A stretch of 64,000 nt of DNA, taken from NCBI RefSeq assembly GCF_023273875.1, contig NZ_CP096882.1, forward strand, positions 1,426,001 to 1,490,000, written 5' to 3'. The notes below the pieces were generated by a model. That model ran no database searches. It was not told the DNA's origin and saw only the letters and a program-made list of their open reading frames with translations. How positions within the stretch are numbered: the stretch's first letter is position 1; each line of letters starts with the position of its first letter. The position numbers and the translations under genes were made by a program. This document shows, piece after piece, positions 25,554 through 34,189 of this stretch. This DNA is from Pseudarthrobacter sp. SSS035. GTDB taxonomy: Bacteria; Actinomycetota; Actinomycetes; Actinomycetales; Micrococcaceae.

Positions 25554-26021
25554 CTATTCTGCCCCGGACCCCAGGCGCCCGGCCGCATCCTGCTGGACCG
25601 CAGCAGCCTTGGATGAGAAGTCGGCGATGGTCCGCAACTGCTCGTCGCTGTAGCCCTCCAGCAGGGCCGCCAGCCCGCCCATGAAATCCAGGAAATAAGG
25701 CGCTGCGGCAGAGGCCTGGTCCCCCACCAGTTCGATGAGCACCTTGCGCCTGTCCTCCTCATGCCGGACGCGCCGGGCCACACCCTTGGCCTCAAGCCGC
25801 TGCATCAGGCCGGTCACGGAGGCGGGGGCCAAGCCGGACCGCTCGCCGAACTCCCCCGCCGTCAGGGGGCCGAAGCGCATCAGAATGTCGATCGCCTTGC
25901 CCTCGGTGGCCGAGAGTCCCCGCAGTTCGGAGAGTTTCGTATGGAACATGACCGCCGCCGTCGACAGTTCCCGTCCTGACTCGTAGACCGCCTGAAGCAG
26001 GTCCTCACGCTGTGTCCGCAT
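25554..26021 (-). CDS. MarR-family transcriptional regulator
   Basis: 155 residues. The winged helix-turn-helix spans about residues 36-100 (LTAGEFGERSGLAPASVTGLMQRLEAKG, then RRVRHEEDRRKVLIEL with the wing DRR motif). It is divergent from an FAD monooxygenase gene. Two inverted copies of an ATTATTTCGT-like sequence lie between them, so it very likely represses both genes. Confidence 0.87.
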   Translation of the reverse strand: MRTQREDLLQAVYESGRELSTAAVMFHTKLSELRGLSATEGKAIDILMRFGPLTAGEFGERSGLAPASVTGLMQRLEAKGVARRVRHEEDRRKVLIELVGDQASAAAPYFLDFMGGLAALLEGYSDEQLRTIADFSSKAAAVQQDAAGRLGSGAE

Positions 26022-26035
26022 GCTCCGAGGCTAAC

Positions 26036-26113
26036 AAATTATTTCGTACCACCGAAAGGATTGCCCTGGATCCTTTTTGCGAATATATTTCTTTTGAACG
26101 AACGAAATAAATT
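26036..26113. promoter_or_regulatory. Paired MarR operator-like sites
   Basis: AAATTATTTCGT (26036-26047) and ACGAAATAAATT (26102-26113) are nearly exact inverted copies. Within each, TTTCG/CGAAA (26042-26057) and TATTTC/GAAATA (26086-26109) make local inverted repeats. They flank the shared divergent promoter. Confidence 0.55.
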
Positions 26114-26130
26114 CAGTAAGGAGAACAGCC

Positions 26131-27402
26131 ATGTTGATCTGCCTCATCATCGGGTCCGGCGTCGCGGGGCTGGCGACGGCCCTGTCACTGCAAAAGGCGG
26201 GGCACACCCCCGTTGTCTTCGAAGCGTACGGCGGCCCGTCGGACGGCGTCGGAGGCTTCCTTACCGTCGCCGTCAACGGCTTCGACGCCCTGGACACCCT
26301 GGGGCTGAAGCACGCCGCGGCAGGGCTGGGGTTCAGCACGCCGCGGATGTCCATGTACCTGGGCTCCACGGGACGCCACCTGATCGACTTCGAGTACGGT
26401 GGCGCCCTGCCCGACGGGACCACCGCCCGCACACTGACCCGTTCCGAGCTCTACAGCCTGCTCCGCACGGAAGCGACGCGGCGGGGCATCCGCATCCTGT
26501 ACGGAAAGAGGCTCAGGTCCGTGACGGAAACCCCCGACGGCGTGACCGCAGCATTCGACGACGGAACCTCCGCCGAAGGCCACCTGCTGATCGGCGCGGA
26601 CGGGCTGCGGTCCACCGTCCGGACGCTGATCGAACCCCAATCTCCGCCACCGCGCAGCGTCCCGCTGCTCAACACGGGCGGCATCGTTCCGGCCGGAACG
26701 ATGCCCGCCGGCACCGCGGACACCTTGCCGGGGCAGATGAAAATGATCTTCGGCAAACGCTGCTTCTACTGCTACATGCAGGACCCGGACGGCCGGATCT
26801 GGTGGTTCGCCAATCCCTTACAGCGGGCCTCGGAGGATCCATCGAGGCTCGCTCCCGCGGCGGTGAGGGACTGGCTGGCAGGCCTGGTGTCCGCCGACAG
26901 GACACCCATGGCGGCCATCGTCACCGCCACACCCGACATCATCAGGCCATACTCCACCTTCGATTTCCCGAGCATCCCCCGATGGCACCGGGGCCGGATG
27001 GTCCTGGTTGGCGACGCCGCCCACGCCGCCTCGCCGTCGTCCGGACAGGGCGCCTCGATGGCCTTCGAGGACGCCGTCACCCTGGGCCGGGCCTTGCAGG
27101 GCATCAGCCCCGAAACCCATACCGGAGGCCTCATCGAGTCCGCGTTCACACGCTACGAGGGCGAGCGCCGCGAACGCGCCGAGGCCGTGGTGGAGTGGGG
27201 CCGGCGCAACGCGGCGCCAAAGATCCGCGGGCAGTTCAAGCGTGCGTTCGAGGACCTGATCCTGAAATCCGTGTTCCGCTCGCTCTCCCGGAAGGCCGCG
27301 GAGAACTTCGACTGGGTCTACCGGCACCACATCGACTGGGAAGCCGGGCCCGGCGCCGGATTTGAGGCCAGCGTTCCGCCCAACACCGGACAGATGAGGT
27401 AG
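26131..27402 (+). CDS. FAD-dependent monooxygenase (PHBH/aromatic hydroxylase type)
   Basis: 423 residues. The N-terminal dinucleotide fold is LIIGSGVAGLATALSLQKAG, the middle DG motif is LLIGADGLRSTVR, and the ribityl-binding GD motif is MVLVGDAAHAASPSSGQGAS. These three define class A flavin monooxygenases. AAGGAG sits ahead of the ATG at 26131. The first residues MLICL are unusually short before the fold. Controlled by the divergent MarR gene, which suggests detoxification or modification of an aromatic compound or antibiotic. The exact substrate is unknown. Confidence 0.87.
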   Translation: MLICLIIGSGVAGLATALSLQKAGHTPVVFEAYGGPSDGVGGFLTVAVNGFDALDTLGLKHAAAGLGFSTPRMSMYLGSTGRHLIDFEYGGALPDGTTARTLTRSELYSLLRTEATRRGIRILYGKRLRSVTETPDGVTAAFDDGTSAEGHLLIGADGLRSTVRTLIEPQSPPPRSVPLLNTGGIVPAGTMPAGTADTLPGQMKMIFGKRCFYCYMQDPDGRIWWFANPLQRASEDPSRLAPAAVRDWLAGLVSADRTPMAAIVTATPDIIRPYSTFDFPSIPRWHRGRMVLVGDAAHAASPSSGQGASMAFEDAVTLGRALQGISPETHTGGLIESAFTRYEGERRERAEAVVEWGRRNAAPKIRGQFKRAFEDLILKSVFRSLSRKAAENFDWVYRHHIDWEAGPGAGFEASVPPNTGQMR

Positions 27403-27417
27403 CCTGACGCTGGAAAG

Positions 27418-27428
27418 CATGCTTAGCA
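27418..27428. promoter_or_regulatory. CATGCTTAGCA motif upstream of small membrane gene
   Basis: The 11-mer CATGCTTAGCA here lies 70 bases before the gene at 27499. It is overlapped by the palindrome AAGCATGCTT. The same 11-mer occurs at 10802-10812 before another membrane-protein gene. Confidence 0.35.
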
Positions 27429-27498
27429 AGTGCGGCGCACAGAACACTGCCGCACGCAGTACCGCCCCACAAGATCAGCGGACAACAAGGAGCAAGTC

Positions 27499-27756
27499 AT
27501 GAGAATCGGTTCCTCCATCTTCCTTATTGCACTCGGCGCCATCCTGGCCTGGGCCGTCGCCCCAGGACTGATCCCCTTCATAGACCAGGTCATGGTGGGC
27601 TACATCCTGATGGCCGTTGGCGTGATCGGCCTGATCGCCTCCCTCATCCTGGCCTCACCGGGGCGCAGCCGCCGGGTCAGCGAAACCCGTTCGGTGGTTG
27701 ATCCCAACACCGGCGAGCGCATCACCCGCAACGAAAGCCGCGACGGCGGCATCTAG
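27499..27756 (+). CDS. Small two-helix membrane protein (DUF6458-like)
   Basis: 85 residues from the ATG at 27499 (AAGGAG upstream). Two membrane helices (IFLIALGAILAWAVA and VGYILMAVGVIGLIASLIL) are followed by a basic, polar tail with VVDPNTGERITRNE. This is the layout of a common actinobacterial small membrane family. Function unknown. It is followed by a strong terminator. Confidence 0.8.
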   Translation: MRIGSSIFLIALGAILAWAVAPGLIPFIDQVMVGYILMAVGVIGLIASLILASPGRSRRVSETRSVVDPNTGERITRNESRDGGI

Positions 27757-27773
27757 CTCAGAACCACCCCGAC

Positions 27774-27808
27774 GCCGGGCCGGACCACACAGGTCCGGCC
27801 CGGCTTTT
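27774..27808 (+). terminator. Rho-independent terminator
   Basis: A perfect 13-bp stem (GCCGGGCCGGACC / GGTCCGGCCCGGC) with a five-base loop is followed by TTTT. It lies 18 bases after the small membrane gene. Confidence 0.85.
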
Positions 27809-27859
27809 CCGTTTCCGCGCGAAGACCCGGCCCGGCTTTCTGTGTTTTTGTGGCTTTCG

Positions 27860-27913
27860 TTGACAAACCAACATAGACACAGATAAAGTCAAGTAATTCA
27901 ACATCATGTGATG
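27860..27913 (+). promoter_or_regulatory. Promoter and candidate operator of the fru operon
   Basis: TTGACA (27860-27865) and TAAAGT (27884-27889) are spaced by 18 bases, a good vegetative promoter. CATCA-TG-TGATG (27902-27913) downstream is a likely operator, probably for FruR itself. Confidence 0.55.
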
Positions 27914-27969
27914 CCAGTCACTGGACGTCACAGCCGCTGGGATTCAGCACTTTACGCAATGGAGGGTAC

Positions 27970-28773
27970 GTGTTCGCCGAGGAGCGCCAGCAGAAGATCG
28001 CCGAGCTAGTCGCCGGCACGGGCCGGGTCAGCGTCACCATGCTGGCGGAGCGCTTCCGCATCACCACCGAAACCGTCCGCCGCGACCTCGCCGCCCTCGA
28101 AACCACCGGCACCGTGCGCCGGGTCCACGGCGGAGCAGTGGCGGCCGACCGCTTCAGCACCACTGAGGAAAGCATCATCGAACGGACCATCCAGCGCCCG
28201 GATCAGAAGATGCGCATCGCGCAGGCGGCCCTGGCCCTGATCCCCCAGGGCACGTCCGGCAGCATCCTGCTCGACGCCGGTTCCACCACCGAAGCGTTGG
28301 CCGACCTCCTCTCCCGCCGCGCCGCCGTCGAACCTTCCGCCGGCGGAAGTGGAGCCGAACTGGTGGTCATCACCCACGCCGTTCCCATAGCAGCCAAACT
28401 GTCCAGCGCTCCCGGAATCGCCCTCCAGATCCTGGGCGGCCGGGTGCGCGGCCTCACCCAGGCCGCCGTGGGGCAGTCAACAGTGGAGGCCGCGCAGCGG
28501 ATGCGTCCGGACATCGCGTTCATCGGCACCAACGGCATCCACCCCACGTTTGGCCTCAGCACGCCCGATCCTGAAGAAGCCGCCGTCAAGGCAGCCTTCG
28601 TCCATTCGGCACGCCGCATCGTGGTGCTGGCCGATTCCTCCAAGCTGGACGCAGAAACCCTGGTCCAGTTCGCCTCCCTGAAAGATCTGGACACCTTGAT
28701 TACAGACAGCGAGCCCAGCCCCGAACTGGCGGCAGCCCTGACCGAGGCCGGCGTCGACGTGGTGATCGCGTGA
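27970..28773 (+). CDS. fruR: DeoR-family fructose operon regulator FruR
   Basis: 267 residues from GTG at 27970 (GGAGGG upstream). DeoR helix-turn-helix at about 4-58 (RQQKIAELVAGTGRVSV, TTETVRRDLAALE). The sugar-phosphate-binding domain has SILLDAGSTTEALAD and RPDIAFIGTNGIHP, then VVLADSSKLD. It is the first gene of fruR-fruK-fruA-ptsH and overlaps fruK by four bases, so it likely senses fructose 1-phosphate and represses the operon. Confidence 0.9.
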   Translation: MFAEERQQKIAELVAGTGRVSVTMLAERFRITTETVRRDLAALETTGTVRRVHGGAVAADRFSTTEESIIERTIQRPDQKMRIAQAALALIPQGTSGSILLDAGSTTEALADLLSRRAAVEPSAGGSGAELVVITHAVPIAAKLSSAPGIALQILGGRVRGLTQAAVGQSTVEAAQRMRPDIAFIGTNGIHPTFGLSTPDPEEAAVKAAFVHSARRIVVLADSSKLDAETLVQFASLKDLDTLITDSEPSPELAAALTEAGVDVVIA

Positions 28774-29777
28774 TCGTCACCTTCACGGCCAACCCCAGCC
28801 TGGACCGCACGGTGGCCCTGCCCGGACCCCTGGAACGCGGCGAGGTCCAGCGCGCCGTCTCGGTCAGCCAGGAATCCGGCGGCAAGGGCGTCAACGTCTC
28901 CCGCGCCCTGGTTGCCTCCGGCCTGGAGACCATCGCGGTGCTCCCGGGCGCCGCGAGTGATCCCGTCCTCGCCGGGCTGCTCCACGATGGCGTGCCGTTC
29001 GCGGCCCTCCCCATCGACGAGCCGCTGCGAACCAACGTGGCGCTCACCGAGCCGGGTGGTGTGACCACCAAGATCAACGAGCCCGGACCCATCATGGATG
29101 CAGTCCAGCAGGAAGCCCTGATCGGTCTGCTGCTGGAACGCGCCCGCGGCGCCAGCTGGGTGGTCCTGGCCGGTTCCCTGCCTCCCGGCTTCCCGGCCGA
29201 CTTCTACGCCACCGTCACGCGGCGGTTGCGGGCGGGTTCTGGTTCGGGAGCCGACGGCGGCGCGCCGCTCATCGCCGTCGACTCCTCCGGCGCGCCGCTC
29301 GCGGCCGCAGTCTCCGGCACCTCGCTGGATGGCATGTCCGGCAAACCGGACCTCCTCAAACCCAACGCCGAGGAACTAGCGGAACTGGCTGCTGCAGCCG
29401 GGTTCGCCACGGCGTCCACCGCAGACGAACTTGAAGCGGATCCGGAGGCCGCCGCAGCGGCCGCCGCCGCCGTCGTGCGTTCCGGTGTGGGTGCTGTGCT
29501 GGCAACTCTCGGATCCAAGGGAGCTGTCCTGGTAACGGCCGACGGCGCGTGGCTTGCCACGCATCCGCCGGTCGCCGCGGTCAGTACTGTCGGCGCGGGC
29601 GATTCATCGCTGGCTGGCTATCTGCTCGCCCACGGCCAGGGCGCCGCCCCGGCCGATTGCCTCCGTCAGGCTGTGGCACATGGTGCCGCCGCCGCTTCGC
29701 TGCCGGGTTCTACTGTTCCGGCAGTCCACCAAACCACCCCGGAAGCCGTAACCATCACGGCCCTTCGAAAGGATTGA
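28770..29777 (+). CDS. fruK: 1-phosphofructokinase
   Basis: 335-residue PfkB-family kinase. The N-terminal FTANPSLDRTVALP, the ESGGKGVNVSRAL motif, and the catalytic GAGDSSLAGYL motif near the C-terminus identify it. It phosphorylates fructose 1-phosphate to fructose 1,6-bisphosphate with ATP in the cytoplasm. Alanine-rich insertions occur at about 155-165 and 210-235. The GTG start overlaps fruR and the stop is two bases before fruA, indicating coupling. Confidence 0.93.
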   Translation: MIVTFTANPSLDRTVALPGPLERGEVQRAVSVSQESGGKGVNVSRALVASGLETIAVLPGAASDPVLAGLLHDGVPFAALPIDEPLRTNVALTEPGGVTTKINEPGPIMDAVQQEALIGLLLERARGASWVVLAGSLPPGFPADFYATVTRRLRAGSGSGADGGAPLIAVDSSGAPLAAAVSGTSLDGMSGKPDLLKPNAEELAELAAAAGFATASTADELEADPEAAAAAAAAVVRSGVGAVLATLGSKGAVLVTADGAWLATHPPVAAVSTVGAGDSSLAGYLLAHGQGAAPADCLRQAVAHGAAAASLPGSTVPAVHQTTPEAVTITALRKD

Positions 29778-29779
29778 CA

Positions 29780-31816
29780 GTGACTCAGCTCATCACCACC
29801 GAACTGGTCGAGCTCGACCAGAACCTGGGCACCTCGCCCGAGGACGTGATCCGGCACCTGGCCAGCAAAGTTGCTGCCACCGGCCGCGCGTCAGAAGTTG
29901 AAGGCCTCTTCGCCGACGCATTCGCCCGCGAGCAGAAGACAGCGACCGGCATCCCCGGCGGCATTGCCATCCCGCACTGCCGCTCAGCCGCTGTCCTCGA
30001 ACCCACACTGGCCATGGCCCGGCTTAACCCCAAGGTGGACTTCGGCGCCAAGGACGGCCCCGCGGACCTGATCTTCTTCATCGCAGCCCCCGAAGGCGCG
30101 GACCAGGAGCACCTGAAGCTGCTGTCCAAGCTGGCCCGGTCCCTGATCAAAAAGGACTTCACTGCCGCGCTACGTGCGGCGTCTTCCCGCGAGGAAATCG
30201 TGGAACTCGTGGACGGCGCTTTGGCGGACAAGCCGGCAGCCCATGCGGCTGCTGCTCCTGCTGAGGCGGCTGCTGCTGCCGTTTCGACAGACTCGGTTTC
30301 GACTAGCTCAACCACCGCGGGCCCCAGGCGCCTGGTGGCCGTGACCGCGTGCCCCACCGGCATCGCCCACACCTACATGGCCGCCGACTCACTGGTAGCC
30401 GCAGCCCAGGAAATGGGCGTGGACCTGCAGGTGGAGACCCAAGGTTCCTCCGGCGCGAAGCCGCTTGACCCTGCCGTTATTGCCGCCGCCGAAGCCGTGA
30501 TCTTCGCGGTGGACGTGGACGTCCGCGGCAAGGAGCGCTTCGCCGGCAAGCCCGTCATCAACGCTCCCGTCAAGCGCGGCATCGACGAGCCCGCCAAAAT
30601 GGTCCAGGAAGCACTTGCTGCAGCCACGGATCCGCACGCCCGCCGCGTACCGCACTTCGGTGCCGAAGAGCAGGCGGACCAGGAAGCATCCGAAAAGGGC
30701 GAGCACATCGGCCAGAAGCTGAAGCGGGCACTGCTCACCGGCGTTAGCTACATGATCCCGTTCGTTGCCGGTGGCGGCCTGCTGATCGCCCTGGGCTTCC
30801 TGCTGGGCGGTTACGACATTACTAAAGTCGCGGACACGGTGGTGCTGGAGAACAGCTTCTTCAACCTCCCCGAGGGCGGCCTCGCCATCTACCTCGGCGC
30901 TGTGCTGTTCAAGATCGGCGCCCTGTCCATGAACTTCCTGGTTCCCGCACTGGCCGGCTACATCGCATACGCCATCGCCGACCGGCCAGGCATTGCACCG
31001 GGCTTCGTGGCTGGCTCCGTGGCGTTCTTCATGGATGCCGGCTTCCTGGGTGGCATCATCGGCGGCCTGCTCGCGGGCTACATCGCCCACCTGATCGGGA
31101 CCTGGCAGGTACCGCGCTGGCTCCGCGGCCTGATGCCCGTGGTGATCATCCCGCTGCTCGGCTCCATCTTTGCCTCCGGCCTGATGTTCCTGGTCCTCGG
31201 CGGTCCCATCGCGGGCCTCACGGCAGCCCTCAACGGCTGGCTCACGGGCATGAGCGGCGCCTCGGCCGTGGTCCTCGGCATCATCCTCGGCCTGATGATG
31301 TGCTTCGACCTCGGCGGCCCGGTCAACAAGGTGGCCTACGCTTTCGCTGTTGCGGGGTTGACCAACGGCAGCGCCGACAACCAGGCTCCCTGGCTGATCA
31401 TGGGAACCGTTATGGCTGCAGGCATGGTCCCGCCGCTGGCGATGGCCCTGGCCACTGTCCTGGACAAGAAGCTTTTCACCCTGAACGAGCGTGAAAACGG
31501 CAAAGCGGCCTGGCTGCTGGGCGCGTCATTCATCTCAGAAGGCGCCATCCCGTTCGCCGCGTCCGACCCCCTGCGCGTCATCCCCGCCAGCATGGTGGGC
31601 GGCGCCCTCACCGGCGCCCTCTGCATGGCCACCGGCGTTACGTCGCAGGCGCCCCACGGCGGCTTCTTCGTCTTCTTCGCCATCGGCAATCTGCTGATGT
31701 TCATCATCGCCATCCTCGCCGGAATGGTGGTCAGCGCCTTGGCCGTCATCGCCCTGAAGCGCTGGGCTGCTGCCAAGCCGGCTGCTACCGTGGAGCCCGT
31801 TCCCGCAACGGTCTGA
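29780..31816 (+). CDS. fruA: PTS fructose transporter subunit IIABC
   Basis: 678 residues from the GTG at 29780. IIA domain at 1-150, with the phospho-His in GIAIPHCRS (His66). IIB at about 183-285, with the phospho-Cys in TACPTGIAH (Cys191). An Ala-rich linker (155-180) separates them. The IIC membrane domain begins near 315 (LTGVSYMIPFVAGGGLLIAL) with eight or more helices. Imports fructose as fructose 1-phosphate. Its partner HPr is encoded immediately downstream. Confidence 0.93.
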   Translation: MTQLITTELVELDQNLGTSPEDVIRHLASKVAATGRASEVEGLFADAFAREQKTATGIPGGIAIPHCRSAAVLEPTLAMARLNPKVDFGAKDGPADLIFFIAAPEGADQEHLKLLSKLARSLIKKDFTAALRAASSREEIVELVDGALADKPAAHAAAAPAEAAAAAVSTDSVSTSSTTAGPRRLVAVTACPTGIAHTYMAADSLVAAAQEMGVDLQVETQGSSGAKPLDPAVIAAAEAVIFAVDVDVRGKERFAGKPVINAPVKRGIDEPAKMVQEALAAATDPHARRVPHFGAEEQADQEASEKGEHIGQKLKRALLTGVSYMIPFVAGGGLLIALGFLLGGYDITKVADTVVLENSFFNLPEGGLAIYLGAVLFKIGALSMNFLVPALAGYIAYAIADRPGIAPGFVAGSVAFFMDAGFLGGIIGGLLAGYIAHLIGTWQVPRWLRGLMPVVIIPLLGSIFASGLMFLVLGGPIAGLTAALNGWLTGMSGASAVVLGIILGLMMCFDLGGPVNKVAYAFAVAGLTNGSADNQAPWLIMGTVMAAGMVPPLAMALATVLDKKLFTLNERENGKAAWLLGASFISEGAIPFAASDPLRVIPASMVGGALTGALCMATGVTSQAPHGGFFVFFAIGNLLMFIIAILAGMVVSALAVIALKRWAAAKPAATVEPVPATV

Positions 31817-31883
31817 CCCGGCCTTACCAAACAACGATTCACGGCGCTGAACGTACAGGCGCCGAAAGACAAAAGGAGCAACA

Positions 31884-32162
31884 ATGTCAGAACGCACCGC
31901 AACCGTCGCCAGCCGCGTAGGCCTGCACGCCCGCCCCGCCGCCATCTTTGCGGAGGCCGCCGGCGAGTCCGACCTGGACATCACCATCGCCCGCCAAGGC
32001 GAGCCGGTCGATGAGGCAATGGACGCCGCGAGCATCCTGTCCCTCATGAGCCTGGGTGCCGCCCACGGCGACGTTGTGGTGCTCCGCGCCGAAGGTACCG
32101 GCGCGGATGACGCCCTGGCGCGTCTCGTCCAGATCCTGGAAACGGATCACGACGCCGAGTAG
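31884..32162 (+). CDS. ptsH: Phosphocarrier protein HPr
   Basis: 92 residues. Phospho-site His15 lies in VGLHARPAA. The Ser-region (DAASILSLMSLGA) is present around residue 50, but without a clear HPr-kinase gene in the window. HPr passes phosphate from EI to FruA. Clean ribosome-binding site (AAAGGAG). It is the last gene of the fru operon and is followed by a strong terminator. Confidence 0.92.
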   Translation: MSERTATVASRVGLHARPAAIFAEAAGESDLDITIARQGEPVDEAMDAASILSLMSLGAAHGDVVVLRAEGTGADDALARLVQILETDHDAE

Positions 32163-32172
32163 CGGCTCTGCG

Positions 32173-32230
32173 CCAGCGGCCGCCGTCGCGCCTGTCCCCT
32201 CTTCGGGGTAGGTACGACGGCGGCCGCTGG
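32173..32230 (+). terminator. Terminator of the fru operon
   Basis: A perfect 16-bp stem (32173-32188 with 32215-32230) encloses an inner CCCC/GGGG hairpin. TTCTT follows. Confidence 0.75.
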
Positions 32231-32254
32231 TTCTTAAGCGTCTGGCCCGACGAG

Positions 32255-32300
32255 GTAGCAGTAAGTGTCGTAATGGACGCTCATAACGACTTACTGCTAC
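32255..32300. terminator. Second hairpin between convergent operons
   Basis: GTAGCAGTAAGTGTCGT (32255-32271) pairs with ACGACTTACTGCTAC (32286-32300) with a two-base bulge. It probably ends the leftward-facing gene at 32314. Confidence 0.55.
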
Positions 32301-32313
32301 TCACTTGGGCTGC

Positions 32314-32745
32314 TTAGGGGCGTTCGGCGATCTTCTTGACGTCCGCCACGAGCATGTCCCACATGCCCTTGGAGTGCTCCGCCGCATCTTCGTTGGCGTT
32401 GTTGTCCTGTGAGAGCGTGAGCGTTGTTGCACCGTCCTGGTCCTCAAGGGTCCACGTGAGCGTGTGGTAATTTTCCGGCTTGTCCTCTTCGCCGCCCAGC
32501 GGACTGAAATGCGTGTGGACCAGCTGGCGGCCGGGATCCACCTCGAGGATCGTGCCCTTATCTTCGTAGGTTTTGCCTTCCCACTCGCCGCGCCACGCGA
32601 TGGGGCTACCCTCCGTCCAATCCGTCTCCAGGTCCGCGCCGAACATAAATTCCTTCACGGCGGCTGGATCGGTGATGACCTTCCAGACTCGGTCCGCCGG
32701 AGCATCAATGGTGATGGTGGAGGTGGCTACGAGGTTCACGGGCAC
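32314..32745 (-). CDS. SRPBCC (AHSA1-like) domain protein
   Basis: About 143 residues of the START/AHSA1 fold. It begins with STITIDAPADRVWKVITDP and contains FMFGADLETDWTEGSPI, then WRGEWEGKTYEDKGTILEV. The C-terminal helix is WDMLVADVKKIAE. Family members bind hydrophobic ligands; no enzyme role is clear. The GTG start at 32745 has GGAGG upstream and shares a base with the methyltransferase stop, so the pair is co-translated. Confidence 0.83.
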   Translation of the reverse strand: MPVNLVATSTITIDAPADRVWKVITDPAAVKEFMFGADLETDWTEGSPIAWRGEWEGKTYEDKGTILEVDPGRQLVHTHFSPLGGEEDKPENYHTLTWTLEDQDGATTLTLSQDNNANEDAAEHSKGMWDMLVADVKKIAERP

Positions 32746-33590
32746 TACCGGGCCTCCTTGGCGGTCAAGAGCAGATATTCCCAGTCCATTTGCCATACGG
32801 CATCACCGTGGGCCTCGCCAAACGAATCGGCCAGTTCGGTCAGGGCTTTGTCCAGGGCCTGTGCCTTGTCCCGGTCGTCGCCGATGAACTTGTAGACCGA
32901 GATCGTGGGACCGTAGTGGGACTTGAAGTACCGCAGGAAGTCCTCCGGCTGGTGGAAACTGCGGATGGCCAACGTGCGCTTTTTCGCCTGGATATCGGTG
33001 ATCCTGTCGCCGAAGAGTTCCCGCACGTGGTCTTCGCTGCCCCACAGCGGGGGCGGCTGGGCTCCGGGCGGAGGCGGCGGCGCGAACGGCTTCATGGTGG
33101 CAAACATCCTGCCAATGAAGCCTTCGGGCGTCCAACTGAGCAGGCCGATGGTGCCGCCGGGTTTGCACACCCGGACGATTTCGTCCGCACCGGCCTGGTG
33201 GTGCGGCGCGAACATCACACCCAGGCAGGACGTCACCACGTCGAATCTGTCGTCCTCGAACGGCAGGGCCTCTGCGTCTGCTTCCGCCCATTCAAGCTCG
33301 ACGCCGCGATCGGCAGCCTGCCGGCGCCCGGCGTCGAACAGTTCCGGAGTCAGATCACTGGCAATCACCTGGGCACCCATCATGGCAGCGGGGATGGCCG
33401 CGTTGCCGGAACCCGTACCGACGTCCAGAACACGCTGCTTGGCTTTGACTCCGCACGCATCCACCAGGATGGCTCCGAGATCCAGGAGCATCTCACTAGC
33501 CAGCGCGGGGTAATCCCCTGAAGCCCACATGGCCCGGTGCTTTTGCTTCAGAGCCCGGTCTGCCTCGTCTACGTCCACTTTGTCATTCAT
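32745..33590 (-). CDS. Class I SAM-dependent methyltransferase
   Basis: 281 residues from the ATG at 33590 (GAGAGGGG upstream). SAM-binding motif I is VLDVGTGSGNAAIPAAMMGA, motif II ADAEALPFEDDRFDVVTS. The Pro-rich loop APPPPPGAQPPPLWG is typical of this ubiE-like actinobacterial group. Substrate unknown. Pairs with the SRPBCC gene downstream. Confidence 0.85.
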   Translation of the reverse strand: MNDKVDVDEADRALKQKHRAMWASGDYPALASEMLLDLGAILVDACGVKAKQRVLDVGTGSGNAAIPAAMMGAQVIASDLTPELFDAGRRQAADRGVELEWAEADAEALPFEDDRFDVVTSCLGVMFAPHHQAGADEIVRVCKPGGTIGLLSWTPEGFIGRMFATMKPFAPPPPPGAQPPPLWGSEDHVRELFGDRITDIQAKKRTLAIRSFHQPEDFLRYFKSHYGPTISVYKFIGDDRDKAQALDKALTELADSFGEAHGDAVWQMDWEYLLLTAKEAR

Positions 33591-33850
33591 GGTGGCGCCC
33601 CTCTCCTTTGACAGGCTTTTCCCTTGACAGGCTTCGAGTGACAGCACGCTGTTGCACAGGGCTGCAATGCGACCCATTGTGGCCGCAGCGGGGCGGGCTG
33701 TAAAGCGTCTGGGGCTAGGGCTCGGCGTGGAAGCAAGCAAACTTAGGGTTTCCTTGTGTTTCCCCAACCCCGGAATTAGCGTGGAAGCCTGACCAGCCAT
33801 TACGGCGCTACGGCGTCCAGGATTTCCCGGTCCCGGCGAAGGAGGACGAC

Positions 33851-34117
33851 ATGCCCGGCAAAAAGAACCCTAGCCTGAAAGATCCTGAACTCTACGAGGA
33901 ACTGCGCGAGGACGGCGCGTCCAAGCAGAAAGCCGCCCGTATCTCGAACGCGGTCGCCAAGAAAGGCCGCTCCGCGGTGGGCCGCAAGGGCGGGAAATCC
34001 GGCGACTACGACGACTGGACCGTCCCGCAACTCAAGGCCAAAGCAAAGGAAATAGGCCTCACCGGCTACTCAGCCAAAAAGAAGAGCGAGCTTATCTCCG
34101 CCCTGCGGAACTCCTAG
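33851..34117 (+). CDS. Small basic protein with C-terminal SAP/Rho-N-like domain
   Basis: 88 residues, AAGGAGG seven bases before the ATG. The N-terminal half (KKNPSLKDPELYEELREDG, KQKAARISNAVAKKG) is a recognised small actinobacterial family. The C-terminal half (WTVPQLKAKAKEIGLTG, KKKSELISALRNS) has the helix-turn-helix shape of SAP/Rho N-terminal domains, which bind nucleic acids. It lies next to ku, on the opposite strand and convergent with it. A role in DNA repair is only suggested by that position. Confidence 0.75.
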   Translation: MPGKKNPSLKDPELYEELREDGASKQKAARISNAVAKKGRSAVGRKGGKSGDYDDWTVPQLKAKAKEIGLTGYSAKKKSELISALRNS

Positions 34118-34189
34118 GCGGCTGCCATCCCCACCAACACAGCGTGTTCGCGGCCTACGCATTCCCGGTCCGGTTTTGCGCGGACGGCC

